NCBI GenBank assembly: GCA_041675005.1
Contig: JBAYUQ010000012.1
Location: 24,271 to 88,270 of the forward strand
Length of the DNA: 64,000 bases
Direction: 5' to 3'
From: PGYR01 sp041675005
GTDB lineage: Bacteria; Bacteroidota; Ignavibacteria; Kapaibacteriales; UBA2268
Shown here: piece by piece, positions 55,623 through 64,000 of the stretch
Numbering within the stretch: the first letter of the stretch is position 1
Layout of the letters: each line of letters begins with the position of its first letter
Program-made: the position numbers and the translations under genes
Notes under the pieces: generated by a model
Database searches by the model: none
Seen by the model: the letters and a program-made list of their open reading frames with translations, nothing else
What the model was told of the DNA's origin: nothing

Positions 55623-56963
55623 ATGTCTTTTAAGATTGGAGTTATTGGAACTGGCTATGTCGGTTTAGTTTCAGGAACTAGTTTTGCCGCTGCTGGCAAT
55701 GATGTACTTTGTATAGACATCGACGAGAAAAAAGTTGAGATAATGAAAAGCGGTAAATCACCGATTTTCGAACCGGGATTAGACCACCTATTAGCTCGCA
55801 ATATAAAAGAAGGTAGATTGAATTTTTCTACTAATTTGGAACAAGCAGTTTTACAAAGCCAAGTAATCTTCCTTTGTTTACCAACTCCTCCTAGCGAAGA
55901 TGGTTCGGCTGATTTGCAACACGTATTGAAAGTAGCAAATGATATAGCTGACCTAATAAATAAGAATAATATAACTGATAAGAAAATAGTAGTAAACAAA
56001 AGTACTGTACCTGTTGGTACTGCTGCTGAAGTAACAGCTATATTCGAATCCAAATTAGAAAATAATATAGTAAGTGTAGTATCTAATCCTGAATTCCTTC
56101 GTGAAGGATTTGCTGTAGAAGATGCTATGAAACCAGAAAGAGTTGTTATTGGTACTTCTTCGAAGGAAGCTGGTGAGATAATGACTGACCTCTATCAACC
56201 ATTCGTTCGTAGTGGTAATCCTATCTTTATAATGGACGAGAAAAGCGCTGAAGTAACTAAGTACGCTGCTAACTCTTTTCTAGCGACTAAGATTTCATTT
56301 ATGAATGATTTGTCAGCTTATTGCGAGAAAGTTGGTGCTGATATAGAGCAAATCCGTGCTGGTATTGGCTCTGATAGTAGAATAGGAAAGCGTTTCCTAT
56401 TTGCAGGTGTTGGTTATGGTGGCTCATGTTTCCCCAAAGACGTACAAGCACTAGAATACTCTGCAGACCAAGTTGGTTCACCTTTGCATATCGTGAAAGC
56501 GGCTAGAAGAATAAACTCTGAACAAATACAAAGATTCGTTGATAAAGTTAAAAATAGATTCGATAATTTGAGTGAAACGAGTATCGCTATTTGGGGACTT
56601 GCATTCAAGCCAAATACTGACGATGTTCGTGAAGCACCGGCATTTGTACTTATAGAAGAATTGCTTAAAGAAGGTGTTAAAATATCTGTCTATGATCAAG
56701 AGGCCATGGAAAACACAAAGCGTGAATTTGGTGATAGAATCGAATATTGTGAAGATATGTACTCTTGTTGTGAAGACAAGGACGCTTTAGTAATCGTGAC
56801 TGAATGGAATTCGTTCCGCAATCCAAATTTCGATAAACTAAAAGGCTTATTGAATAATAACATAGTTTTTGATGGTAGAAATCTATTCCAACCTACAGAT
56901 ATGGCGGAAATTGGATTTGAGCACTACCCTGTAGGTCGTGGATTTATTCAAGATCATAAATAA
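55623..56963 (+). CDS. ugd: UDP-glucose 6-dehydrogenase
   Basis: 446 residues, the normal length. The NAD-binding N-terminus GVIGTGYVGLVSG, CLPTPPSEDGSAD, VNKSTVPVGTA, SNPEFLREG and the catalytic-cysteine motif GYGGSCFPKD are all intact, followed by WGLAFKPNTDDVREAPA in the C-terminal domain. It oxidises UDP-glucose to UDP-glucuronate for polysaccharide or glycolipid synthesis. A promoter-like sequence lies just upstream, so it may be transcribed separately from the TonB operon. Followed after 74 bases by a DUF2723 gene. Confidence 0.96.
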   Translation: MSFKIGVIGTGYVGLVSGTSFAAAGNDVLCIDIDEKKVEIMKSGKSPIFEPGLDHLLARNIKEGRLNFSTNLEQAVLQSQVIFLCLPTPPSEDGSADLQHVLKVANDIADLINKNNITDKKIVVNKSTVPVGTAAEVTAIFESKLENNIVSVVSNPEFLREGFAVEDAMKPERVVIGTSSKEAGEIMTDLYQPFVRSGNPIFIMDEKSAEVTKYAANSFLATKISFMNDLSAYCEKVGADIEQIRAGIGSDSRIGKRFLFAGVGYGGSCFPKDVQALEYSADQVGSPLHIVKAARRINSEQIQRFVDKVKNRFDNLSETSIAIWGLAFKPNTDDVREAPAFVLIEELLKEGVKISVYDQEAMENTKREFGDRIEYCEDMYSCCEDKDALVIVTEWNSFRNPNFDKLKGLLNNNIVFDGRNLFQPTDMAEIGFEHYPVGRGFIQDHK

Positions 56964-57037
56964 AATCACAGAATATATTTTGTAATTTTCTGAGTCAATG
57001 ATAAATTGCTAACTAAAAATAAATAGTAGTTGAGTAA

Positions 57038-58843
57038 ATGAAGAAAATATTAGTAGCTTTATCATTTTTAATTCCAGTATTAGTTTATGTACTAACTCTT
57101 GCTCCTGATGTGTATTTCACGGATAGTGGTGAGCTAGCATCTGTTGCGACGAGTTTAGGTATAGCCCACCCAACGGGCTACCCACTTTTCACTTTAGTAG
57201 GATATTTGTGGGCAAACATACTTCCTTGGGCACCTATATATAATCTTAATTTGATGGCTGCTTTTGCTACAGCTGCCTCATCTATGATGCTATTTCTTAG
57301 CTTGAGTACCCTGTTCACAAAGTTTAGATTAATATCTAAAGTTGCTCATCATACAAGTGAAATAAAGAATAATTTATTAGCATTATTCATATCTTTTGGT
57401 TACTCATTCGCCCTTACTACATGGCGACAGGCGACTTCTGTTGAGGTTTATTCGCTACAACTATTGCTAATCAATACATTCATTTATGTTATAATAAAAG
57501 CATATTACTCCGCTGAAAAATCGGATGTATATCTAATACTTTCTGGCTTTATTCTAGGGCTTGGATTTGCTAATCACCTAACTTCCTTTATGCTCATTCC
57601 GGCTGGACTTATTATATTCTTCTCAAAGACGAAAAATATTAAATCTAATAGTCGATACAAGCTACTTGCCTATGTGGTAGGGGCTACGTTGCTAGGAGTA
57701 CTGTTATATTTGTATTTACCAATTCGCTCGGCACAGTCACCTATGTTCAATTGGGGTGAAGTGCATCGTAGCTTCGATAAATTTATGTATCATGTAACAG
57801 GTGCACAATATCAAGTCTGGATGTTCAGTGATGCGGCTGCTTCCAAAGAAAATTTCAAGCTCTTCTTTGAGCTGATACCTTCGCAACTGACGTGGATTGG
57901 TGTGTTGTTTTTGTTCTACGGCTTCTACGTGTTATATCGTGGTAATAAGACTATATTCTGGGCGTTGATTTCTACGGCTATTCTTTGTGTGCTATACTCT
58001 ATGAATTATTCTATTCATGATATAGATTCATACTTCGTGACGGCTTATGTAGTGCTATTCCTCATAGTAGGGCTAGCGGCAAAACAGCTTATAAATTACC
58101 AAGTGAACTTGGTGTATCTGTTTGCATTTATACCTCTTTTCAACCTCTACTCACATTATGAGACTAATGATTTATCAAATGATAATACAGTAAGTGAATA
58201 TTACAGATTAGTAACTGTATCTGCTGAACCGAATGCTATTATTATATCTGCTCAGTGGGACTTTTGGGTTTCCGCATTTTGGTACAAAGATAAAATAGAA
58301 GGCAAAAGACAAGATATAACTCTTATCGAAAAAGAACTATTACGTAGAACTTGGTATGTAAATTCGTTAGAGAATTGGTACCCAGATATTCAGAAACAAT
58401 GTAGCCCAGAGATAGAACTTTATCAAGAGCAACTAGAAAAATTTGAATCTGACTTACCTTATGATGCTAGATTAATACAGTCTAGATTCGTCAATATGAT
58501 TAATGCTATGATAGATCAGAATTATGGTAAAAGACCAATATATCTGACATTTGATATTCTTCAATCTGACCCTGATATAGCAAAGAATTATGTGAAAGTA
58601 CCTGAAGGTTTCTTAGTTAGATTAAGTAAAACTGAGGAGAATATCCGACTTGATTACACAAAATTCGATTTAAATCTGCTAGACATATCCACAAGAAACA
58701 AGAGCGACCAACTACACCAAATGTCTCGAAATATCGCCCTACTTAATCTAAAAGCGGCACTCAACTATTACGAGTATAAAGGGGATAATCTCAATAAAAG
58801 CGTACTATTAGAAAAGATTAATAAATTTAATTCTGATAAATAG
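57038..58843 (+). CDS. DUF2723 multi-pass membrane protein (putative O-mannosyltransferase-like)
   Basis: 601 residues with about ten transmembrane helices in the first 370 residues and a soluble C-terminal part. The N-terminal pattern LAPDVYFTDSGELASVA followed by GIAHPTGYPLFTLVG is the DUF2723 signature, with an Asp-Ser-Gly-Glu at the first loop, as in GT-C glycosyltransferases. Members are thought to transfer sugars from lipid carriers, but the substrate is not established. It lies downstream of ugd on the same strand and may use a related sugar pathway. Confidence 0.85.
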   Translation: MKKILVALSFLIPVLVYVLTLAPDVYFTDSGELASVATSLGIAHPTGYPLFTLVGYLWANILPWAPIYNLNLMAAFATAASSMMLFLSLSTLFTKFRLISKVAHHTSEIKNNLLALFISFGYSFALTTWRQATSVEVYSLQLLLINTFIYVIIKAYYSAEKSDVYLILSGFILGLGFANHLTSFMLIPAGLIIFFSKTKNIKSNSRYKLLAYVVGATLLGVLLYLYLPIRSAQSPMFNWGEVHRSFDKFMYHVTGAQYQVWMFSDAAASKENFKLFFELIPSQLTWIGVLFLFYGFYVLYRGNKTIFWALISTAILCVLYSMNYSIHDIDSYFVTAYVVLFLIVGLAAKQLINYQVNLVYLFAFIPLFNLYSHYETNDLSNDNTVSEYYRLVTVSAEPNAIIISAQWDFWVSAFWYKDKIEGKRQDITLIEKELLRRTWYVNSLENWYPDIQKQCSPEIELYQEQLEKFESDLPYDARLIQSRFVNMINAMIDQNYGKRPIYLTFDILQSDPDIAKNYVKVPEGFLVRLSKTEENIRLDYTKFDLNLLDISTRNKSDQLHQMSRNIALLNLKAALNYYEYKGDNLNKSVLLEKINKFNSDK

Positions 58844-58923
58844 TTCTTAATAATAACTGTATAATATAGCGAAAAGTCGACAGTTTATTTTTACCATATC
58901 CTGATTCTTGATTTTATTTAAAT

Positions 58924-58950
58924 TAAAAAATGCCATTTTCGAAATGGTAT
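58924..58950 (-). terminator. Rho-independent terminator of sulP
   Basis: ATGCCATTT (58930-58938) pairs with AAATGGTAT (58942-58950), with one G-U pair and a TCG loop. On the minus strand a T-rich run follows. It lies between the convergent DUF2723 and sulP genes. Confidence 0.7.
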
Positions 58951-58977
58951 TGATTTTCAGTATAGATTCTAAACAAA

Positions 58978-60516
58978 CTACTTCCCATTCACCAAATCAA
59001 CTGGCAATCTGTAAGTCGGATCTTCTATTACGTTCACGTCGATTATAGCTTCAGCGTCTTTCAGTAATTTTCGGCAATCACTACTTAGGTGACGTAGATG
59101 GACAACCTTACCTACTTTGCTATATCTCTCTGTTAATCTATTTAGTGCTTCGATAGCTGACATATCAACTACTCGGCTCTCTGCGAAATCTATAATTACT
59201 TCATTGGGGTCGCCCAATACATCGAATTTCTCATTGAATACTGTTACTGAACCAAAGAAAAGTGGTCCATAAATCTCGTAATGCTTTATACCATTATCAT
59301 CAACATATTTTCTTGCTCTGATACGCTTTGCACTATCCCAGGCAAATACTAATGCCGCGATAATAACACCTACGACTACTGCTATTGCTAGGTCACGTAG
59401 TATTGCAGTCACTAAAGTAACCAATACCATCACAAAAATATCTGATTTCGGCATTCGGCGTATTGTCTTGAAACTAGCCCATTCGAAAGTACCAATAGAT
59501 ACCATTATCATCAGTCCTGTCAAAGCAGCCATTGGCAGTTGTTCGATTAGTCCAGCACCGAACATAATGAATACTAATAGCATAACGGCTGCAACTATAC
59601 CAGAAATTCTTGCTCGAGCTCCAGAAGATATATTAATCAAACTCTGACCAATCATAGCACAACCACCCATGCCAGAGAAAAATCCTGATAATATATTGGC
59701 TGCACCCTGTGCTACGGCCTCTTTGTTCCCACGTCCACGAGTTTCTGTTATCTCGTCTATTATATTCAGAGTAAGTAAACTTTCTATTAATCCGACTGCC
59801 GCCATAACCGCCGAGTATGGTAATATAACCATAAACATTTCCATATCTAATGGAACAGATGGGATGTGGAACGGTGGAAACCCACCCGAAATTGACGCAA
59901 TGTCGCCCACAGTTCTAGTGTCTATACCAAATGCCACAACTATTCCAAAAATTGAAAGAATAGCTACTAGCGAGGCAGGAATTGCCTTACTTAGCTTTGG
60001 TAATCCCCATATAATAAGCATTGACAATAGTACTAATCCCATAAATATATAAAGCTGATCACCTACCATCCAATTGCCCGATGAGTCCTTGAACTGATCG
60101 AGTTGGGAAGAGAAGATAATAATAGCTAATCCATTCACAAACCCAAATATAACGGGATGTGGGACCAGCCGCATTAGCTTACCTAACTTCAATACTCCCG
60201 TCAGCACTTGGAAAATACCCGCTAGCACGACTGCTGCGAATATATACTCTACTCCGTGGCTGATAACTAATGATACTAGTACAACTGCTACGGCACCTGT
60301 AGCTCCAGATATCATACCAGGTCGACCACCAAATATAGACGTTATCAATCCCATAACAAAGGCAGCATAAAGTCCAGTTAGTGGCGATAACCCAGCGATT
60401 AGTGCGAATGCTACTGCCTCTGGCACTAATGCCAAAGCAACTGTAAGCCCCGAAAGGACTTCTGTTTTGTAGTCAATCTTTTCGGTTGGTGTAAAGAAGT
60501 TTATAAGAGTTTGCAT
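58978..60516 (-). CDS. SulP-family inorganic anion transporter with STAS domain
   Basis: 512 residues with about a dozen transmembrane helices. The N-terminal LTVALALVPEAVAFALIAGL is the SulP start, with SPLTGLYAAF and TGATGAVAVVL further on. The C-terminal STAS domain (about 405-505; LFFGSVTVFNEKFD, VDMSAIEALNRL) regulates transport. Family members carry sulfate, bicarbonate or other anions; which one cannot be read here. The gene stands alone on the minus strand and is closed by the terminator at 58924-58950. Confidence 0.93.
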   Translation of the reverse strand: MQTLINFFTPTEKIDYKTEVLSGLTVALALVPEAVAFALIAGLSPLTGLYAAFVMGLITSIFGGRPGMISGATGAVAVVLVSLVISHGVEYIFAAVVLAGIFQVLTGVLKLGKLMRLVPHPVIFGFVNGLAIIIFSSQLDQFKDSSGNWMVGDQLYIFMGLVLLSMLIIWGLPKLSKAIPASLVAILSIFGIVVAFGIDTRTVGDIASISGGFPPFHIPSVPLDMEMFMVILPYSAVMAAVGLIESLLTLNIIDEITETRGRGNKEAVAQGAANILSGFFSGMGGCAMIGQSLINISSGARARISGIVAAVMLLVFIMFGAGLIEQLPMAALTGLMIMVSIGTFEWASFKTIRRMPKSDIFVMVLVTLVTAILRDLAIAVVVGVIIAALVFAWDSAKRIRARKYVDDNGIKHYEIYGPLFFGSVTVFNEKFDVLGDPNEVIIDFAESRVVDMSAIEALNRLTERYSKVGKVVHLRHLSSDCRKLLKDAEAIIDVNVIEDPTYRLPVDLVNGK

Positions 60517-60708
60517 TTGAAGTAATTATCATTATTTGACAAATAAAAGACGGCAAGTTCCGAAAAAATATGCTTATATCAATATATTGAGTGGCATTTA
60601 GCTGAGGAGTAGTTCCTATTTATCTATATTTTTAGGTTTATGAATTATTCGTTAATTTAATGGAATGTATAAGTTAGAAAATTGAATAAATATCAAAAGA
60701 GCTATACA

Positions 60709-61131
60709 ATGAATTCTGTCAAAATTTGGGTACATATTATTTTTTCTACTAAGAATGGAGAACCCTTACTTACTGATGATGTAAGAGAACTAGTATTCAA
60801 TAATATAAGGCAAATTGCAAAAGAAAAGAATATTTATATTAAATCAATTAATGGGTGGCAAGATCACTGTCATTGTTTGGTCTGTCTTAACAAAAATCAA
60901 TCTATCAATAAGATAGTAAAGCAGATAAAGAAAAAATCATCAGATTGGATAAATAAATCAAGCGTGATAAAAGGGTTCAATTGGCAAGATGATTATTTTG
61001 CTGTATCAGTTAGCGAATCGAATCTAGACAAAGTTATTCATTATATTGATAATCAATCTGAGCATCATAGATTCAAATCGTTTAATGATGAGTACACAGA
61101 GTTTAAGGAGTATTTCAATAAGAGTACTTAA
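60709..61131 (+). mobile_element. IS200/IS605-type HUH transposase (REP-associated tyrosine transposase type)
   Basis: 140 residues from the ATG at 60709; an in-frame TTG at 60682 would add nine residues. Both catalytic elements of Y1 transposases are present: the HUH pair in DHCHCLV (His about 53 and 55) and the tyrosine in IHYIDNQSEHH (Tyr about 112). The protein begins VKIWVHIIFSTK, as in RAYT/TnpA proteins. It has no accompanying TnpB. A 20-bp palindrome lies 16 bases downstream of its stop, and related palindromic repeats occur at 3689 and 63941, so it may be the enzyme that maintains these repeats. Confidence 0.88.
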
Positions 61132-61147
61132 TTGATATATTATATTG

Positions 61148-61167
61148 CCGTCGGTTTTAACCGACGG
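61148..61167. repeat. 20-bp palindrome next to the HUH transposase
   Basis: CCGTCGGTT and AACCGACGG form a perfect 9-bp stem with a TT loop. A second, weaker inverted motif (CCTC...GAGG) follows within 50 bases. It lies between the transposase stop and the first beta-propeller gene, the position of the terminal hairpins of IS200-like elements or of REP sequences. Confidence 0.7.
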
Positions 61168-61249
61168 GCAGCAAGGAAATCTACGCAAGTCCTACCTCAA
61201 GGGAGGATTTAGGTGGGTGTTAAATTTAAAACGGATGGAATAATAAAAC

Positions 61250-62584
61250 ATGAAAAAATTAATAATAGTTATCTTTATAATCACAACAGCACTACAAAGC
61301 GCTGAGATAATTCCTATCTGGAATAAAGTACTAGAAGACAATATTCATGATATTGACGTACTACCTAATGGAGTTGAATTTTTGTTGCTTTATGGAATAG
61401 CAGAGGGAAGTAGATTTCAAATTAGATATGTTCAAGACGGAGAGCTTGTTAGAGAAATTCCAGGATACTACGCTTCTTTTGCCAATTTTGAACTTACACC
61501 AGATAGCAATAGAATAGTTGTTACTAGTGGAAGAGGCGGTGATTTAGAATTAAGAAATTTACAAACTTTTGAATTGATAAAAGGAAAGTTTGTATCTCGT
61601 CCAGAAGGGTTTTCAGCGTATATAAAAAACATTGCCATTGACCCTATTAGACCTCATGTATATGTTACCCAATATGGTAACAATGGGAATTCATCAAATT
61701 ATGAAGTAAAAAGCAAAATATCTGTTTATAACTACGAAAAAATGGAGCTTGTAAAAGACCTAACGGACTACGATGGATATGAATACTCAGCAATAGCAGT
61801 ATCAGATGACGGCAAATATCTTGCTACATTGAATGACGGTAAGGCATACCTAAAAGTATGGGATTTGGAAACTATGGAGCTAATCAGAAATGTGCAGCTT
61901 TATGATGATAAACTACCGAATGATTGGTGGTGTGAAGCAAAGGATATACAGTTTTCTAAATTGAATAGTGATGTGGTTTATTATTCGGGGAATTTCCCTT
62001 GGTCCGGAGTAGCTGATACAGAACCATCTCCAACAAATGGTTTAAGAAAATATACTATTAGCATAAATATAAATAGTATGAATATTCAGGAAAAAACTTT
62101 GAGTGGGAAGTTTATATTGTTTGACAATGAAGAAAGGAGTCTTGTATATACTTACGGAACCATGTTTTTTTATAATTATAAAGAGAAGTTTCAAGAGTTT
62201 TATAATAAGCCCCCTCAAAATATATATGTTGGTGGAAAGACAATTTATTCTGAGAAGAGTAATTCTTTTATAGGTTTTGCTGGTGAAAATCTTTGTAAGT
62301 TTCTATATGATAGACAAACAAGTGTAAATTCAGATATTGAAAAAGAATTTATAATCAGCCCCAACCCAACTAGTAGCATAGTAAACCTGAGTTTAGATTG
62401 TTCGGACGAAAAAACAAGTTATACTATAACTAATCAGAGCGGTCAAGTAGTTGGAGAAAACACTATTCCAATGTCGTCAAATTCACTTCAGATAGATTTA
62501 AGTCCATTTCCAGCTGGTGTGTATTTTCTTACTATCCGTTGTGGTACGGAGCTAAAAACCTATAAAGTAGTGAGAGAGGGGTAG
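61250..62584 (+). CDS. Secreted beta-propeller protein with T9SS sorting domain
   Basis: 444 residues: a signal peptide (MKKLIIVIFIITTALQSAE), a WD40/YVTN-like propeller (LELRNLQTFELIKG, AIAVSDDGKYLATLNDGKAYLKVWDLETMELIR in part), and a C-terminal T9SS sorting domain (FIISPNPTSSIVNLSL to LKTYKVVREG). It is a tandem paralog of the next gene, which starts directly after its stop. Located downstream of the transposase palindrome. Ligand unknown. Confidence 0.82.
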   Translation: MKKLIIVIFIITTALQSAEIIPIWNKVLEDNIHDIDVLPNGVEFLLLYGIAEGSRFQIRYVQDGELVREIPGYYASFANFELTPDSNRIVVTSGRGGDLELRNLQTFELIKGKFVSRPEGFSAYIKNIAIDPIRPHVYVTQYGNNGNSSNYEVKSKISVYNYEKMELVKDLTDYDGYEYSAIAVSDDGKYLATLNDGKAYLKVWDLETMELIRNVQLYDDKLPNDWWCEAKDIQFSKLNSDVVYYSGNFPWSGVADTEPSPTNGLRKYTISININSMNIQEKTLSGKFILFDNEERSLVYTYGTMFFYNYKEKFQEFYNKPPQNIYVGGKTIYSEKSNSFIGFAGENLCKFLYDRQTSVNSDIEKEFIISPNPTSSIVNLSLDCSDEKTSYTITNQSGQVVGENTIPMSSNSLQIDLSPFPAGVYFLTIRCGTELKTYKVVREG

Positions 62585-63907
62585 GTGAAAAAATTAATAT
62601 TATTTATCCTCATAATCACAACAGCACTACATAGCGCTGAGATAATCCCCATCTGGAATAAAGAATCTGGTGCTGGTGATATACAGGATATGGAACTACT
62701 AAAAGGTGGTGACCAATTCATAATACTTGCTGGCGAAGGGCCAGAAGCTCAAATTCAAATCAGAAATACAGAAGGCGGCGAGTTAGTTAGTTCATTTACT
62801 ACTCCTATTAGCACTGGCTCTAAGCTACAAATAACACCTGACAGTACCCGAATATTAGTTGTAAATGGAAGCTATGCACAACTAAGAAATCTTGACTCCG
62901 ATTATTCTATAGTAACTACATATCATATTGAAAGTGATAGTATTAAGCTAATATTCAATGATTTAACTATAGACCCGATCAGACCAATAGCCTATCTGGC
63001 TGCTTATGGAGGTCAATATATAAACGGTAAATATCAATCAGCATCTAAGATACTTGCATATAATTACGAATCTGGTGAACATATTATAGATTTGACTGGA
63101 CTTGGAGAATATGAATATCAGGTAATTGACGTATCAGATGACGGTAAATACTTAGCCACAATTAATGAGGGTAAAGCATACCTAAAAGTATGGGATTTAG
63201 AAACTATGGAGCTAATCAGAAATGTGCAGCTTTATGATGATAAACTACCGAATGATTGGTGGTGTGAGGCACTTCAAATAGAGTTTTCAAGTATTAATGC
63301 AAATATTATATTTCTCTCAGGATTATTTACAAAAAAAATCAATGAATTAAGAACTAGTGGTGTTTTTAAATTTGATCTTTTATTAAATGAACTAGATAGA
63401 CTTGCTCCTGATGGTTTTTATGGTGGTGGGAAATTTGCTTTTTTTAATTTGGAAACTAATGTAATTGTACCTAGATCATTTTCATTTGCAATTTTAAATC
63501 TTAGTTCGAATACAATAGAGTATATTAGCAAACCTAAAGAGGGAATTTTCGCAGACGAAAAAGTAATATATATTTTAAACAAAGGTAGTTTTATAGGGTA
63601 TTCGGAAAATAATATGAGTAAGTTTTCTTATGATTCCGAGTCTAATATTGAAAAAAACATTGATGAACTAATAATCATATCCCCCAACCCAACTAGCAGC
63701 ATAGTAAACCTGAGTTTGGATTGTGTGGATGAAAAGACAAGTTATACAATTACTAATCAGAGTGGTCAAGTAGTAGGTAAAAAGGCAATCCCATTTTCGT
63801 CAAATTCACTACAGATAGATTTTAGTCCATTTCCATCAGGTGTGTATTTTCTTACAGTTTACTATGGTAAAGATGTTAAAACCTATAAAGTAGTGAGAGA
63901 GGGGTAG
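62585..63907 (+). CDS. Secreted beta-propeller protein with T9SS sorting domain (tandem paralog, GTG start)
   Basis: 440 residues. The GTG start at 62585 abuts the TAG of the preceding gene (TAGGTG), and the signal peptide VKKLILFILIITTALHSAE begins there. Propeller and sorting domain are as in the upstream paralog. A stretch of about 100 bases (63171-63270) is almost identical to 61840-61939 in the paralog (three differences by eye), whereas the neighbouring parts have diverged. This points to gene conversion or selection on the encoded WDLETMELIRNVQLYDDKLP segment. Confidence 0.82.
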   Translation: MKKLILFILIITTALHSAEIIPIWNKESGAGDIQDMELLKGGDQFIILAGEGPEAQIQIRNTEGGELVSSFTTPISTGSKLQITPDSTRILVVNGSYAQLRNLDSDYSIVTTYHIESDSIKLIFNDLTIDPIRPIAYLAAYGGQYINGKYQSASKILAYNYESGEHIIDLTGLGEYEYQVIDVSDDGKYLATINEGKAYLKVWDLETMELIRNVQLYDDKLPNDWWCEALQIEFSSINANIIFLSGLFTKKINELRTSGVFKFDLLLNELDRLAPDGFYGGGKFAFFNLETNVIVPRSFSFAILNLSSNTIEYISKPKEGIFADEKVIYILNKGSFIGYSENNMSKFSYDSESNIEKNIDELIIISPNPTSSIVNLSLDCVDEKTSYTITNQSGQVVGKKAIPFSSNSLQIDFSPFPSGVYFLTVYYGKDVKTYKVVREG

Positions 63908-63940
63908 GAAGAGAAGAAATAGATTGCCGTGGGTATTCAA

Positions 63941-64000
63941 TGTGACTAAAGTCACTATGTTTGGGTGGATGTCAGTATCCGTTGACTAAAGTCAACGGCA
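63941..64000 (+). repeat. Dispersed palindromic repeat, copy 2, at window edge
   Basis: Two perfect palindromes: GTGACT-AA-AGTCAC (63942-63955) and CCGTTGACT-AA-AGTCAACGG (63979-63998). Both have the same CTAAAG centre, about 40 bases apart. Aligns with 3689-3749. The repeat may continue beyond the window. Confidence 0.75.

Overview
The window is AT-rich bacterial chromosome from a member of the Bacteroidota or a sister FCB lineage (Chlorobi, Ignavibacteria or Kapabacteria). The evidence is several proteins ending in type IX secretion (T9SS) sorting domains, a HmuY/TonB-receptor haem operon, a DUF6787 membrane protein, ELWxxDGT-repeat proteins, and genes that mostly lack strong Shine-Dalgarno sequences. 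The exact phylum cannot be settled from the window. No rRNA, tRNA or CRISPR array was seen.

Layout. 1-5.6 kb: the end of an outer-membrane protein gene, an exported LD-carboxypeptidase, a SpoT-like (p)ppGpp enzyme whose synthetase half looks degenerate, a repeat-rich gap bounded by 28-bp inverted repeats, and two paralogous lipoproteins. 5.7-11.6 kb: a tightly packed five-gene minus-strand haem operon (T9SS-sorted HmuY-like protein, TonB receptor with a TTG start, HmuY-like lipoprotein, HmuS-like haem utilisation protein, DUF6787 protein). 11.7-22.8 kb: a multi-PAS hybrid kinase, HPPD, an ECF sigma/anti-sigma pair whose anti-sigma has an odd barrel-like C-terminus, then a minus-strand run of a lipoprotein, ManC, HutI and a beta-lactamase-fold hydrolase. 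22.8-23.3 kb holds the remnant of a tyrosine integrase.

23.4-41.0 kb is the most unusual region. Two related phosphorelay blocks face away from each other around a BLUF blue-light photoreceptor gene. Each block carries a HPt-bearing REC protein or hybrid kinase, a REC-kinase protein, and a REC protein with a catalytically dead HD-GYP-like domain, in the same order. In total I count five kinase cores, ten receiver domains and four HPt domains, and no DNA-binding output domain. The plus-strand block is flanked by two decayed 5' ends of the same restriction-modification gene family. This looks like a light-linked multi-step phosphorelay that arose by block duplication.

41.2-48.2 kb: an acyltransferase, two ELWxxDGT-repeat T9SS proteins with nearly identical sorting domains, and a large beta-propeller T9SS protein. 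48.4-58.8 kb: an envelope operon (TPR protein, outer-membrane protein, SPOR protein, TonB, and a 57-residue two-helix membrane protein), then UDP-glucose dehydrogenase and a DUF2723 membrane protein. 58.9-64 kb: a SulP transporter, an IS200/REP-associated-type HUH transposase with nearby palindromes, two tandem T9SS beta-propeller paralogs, and a palindromic dispersed repeat running to the window edge.
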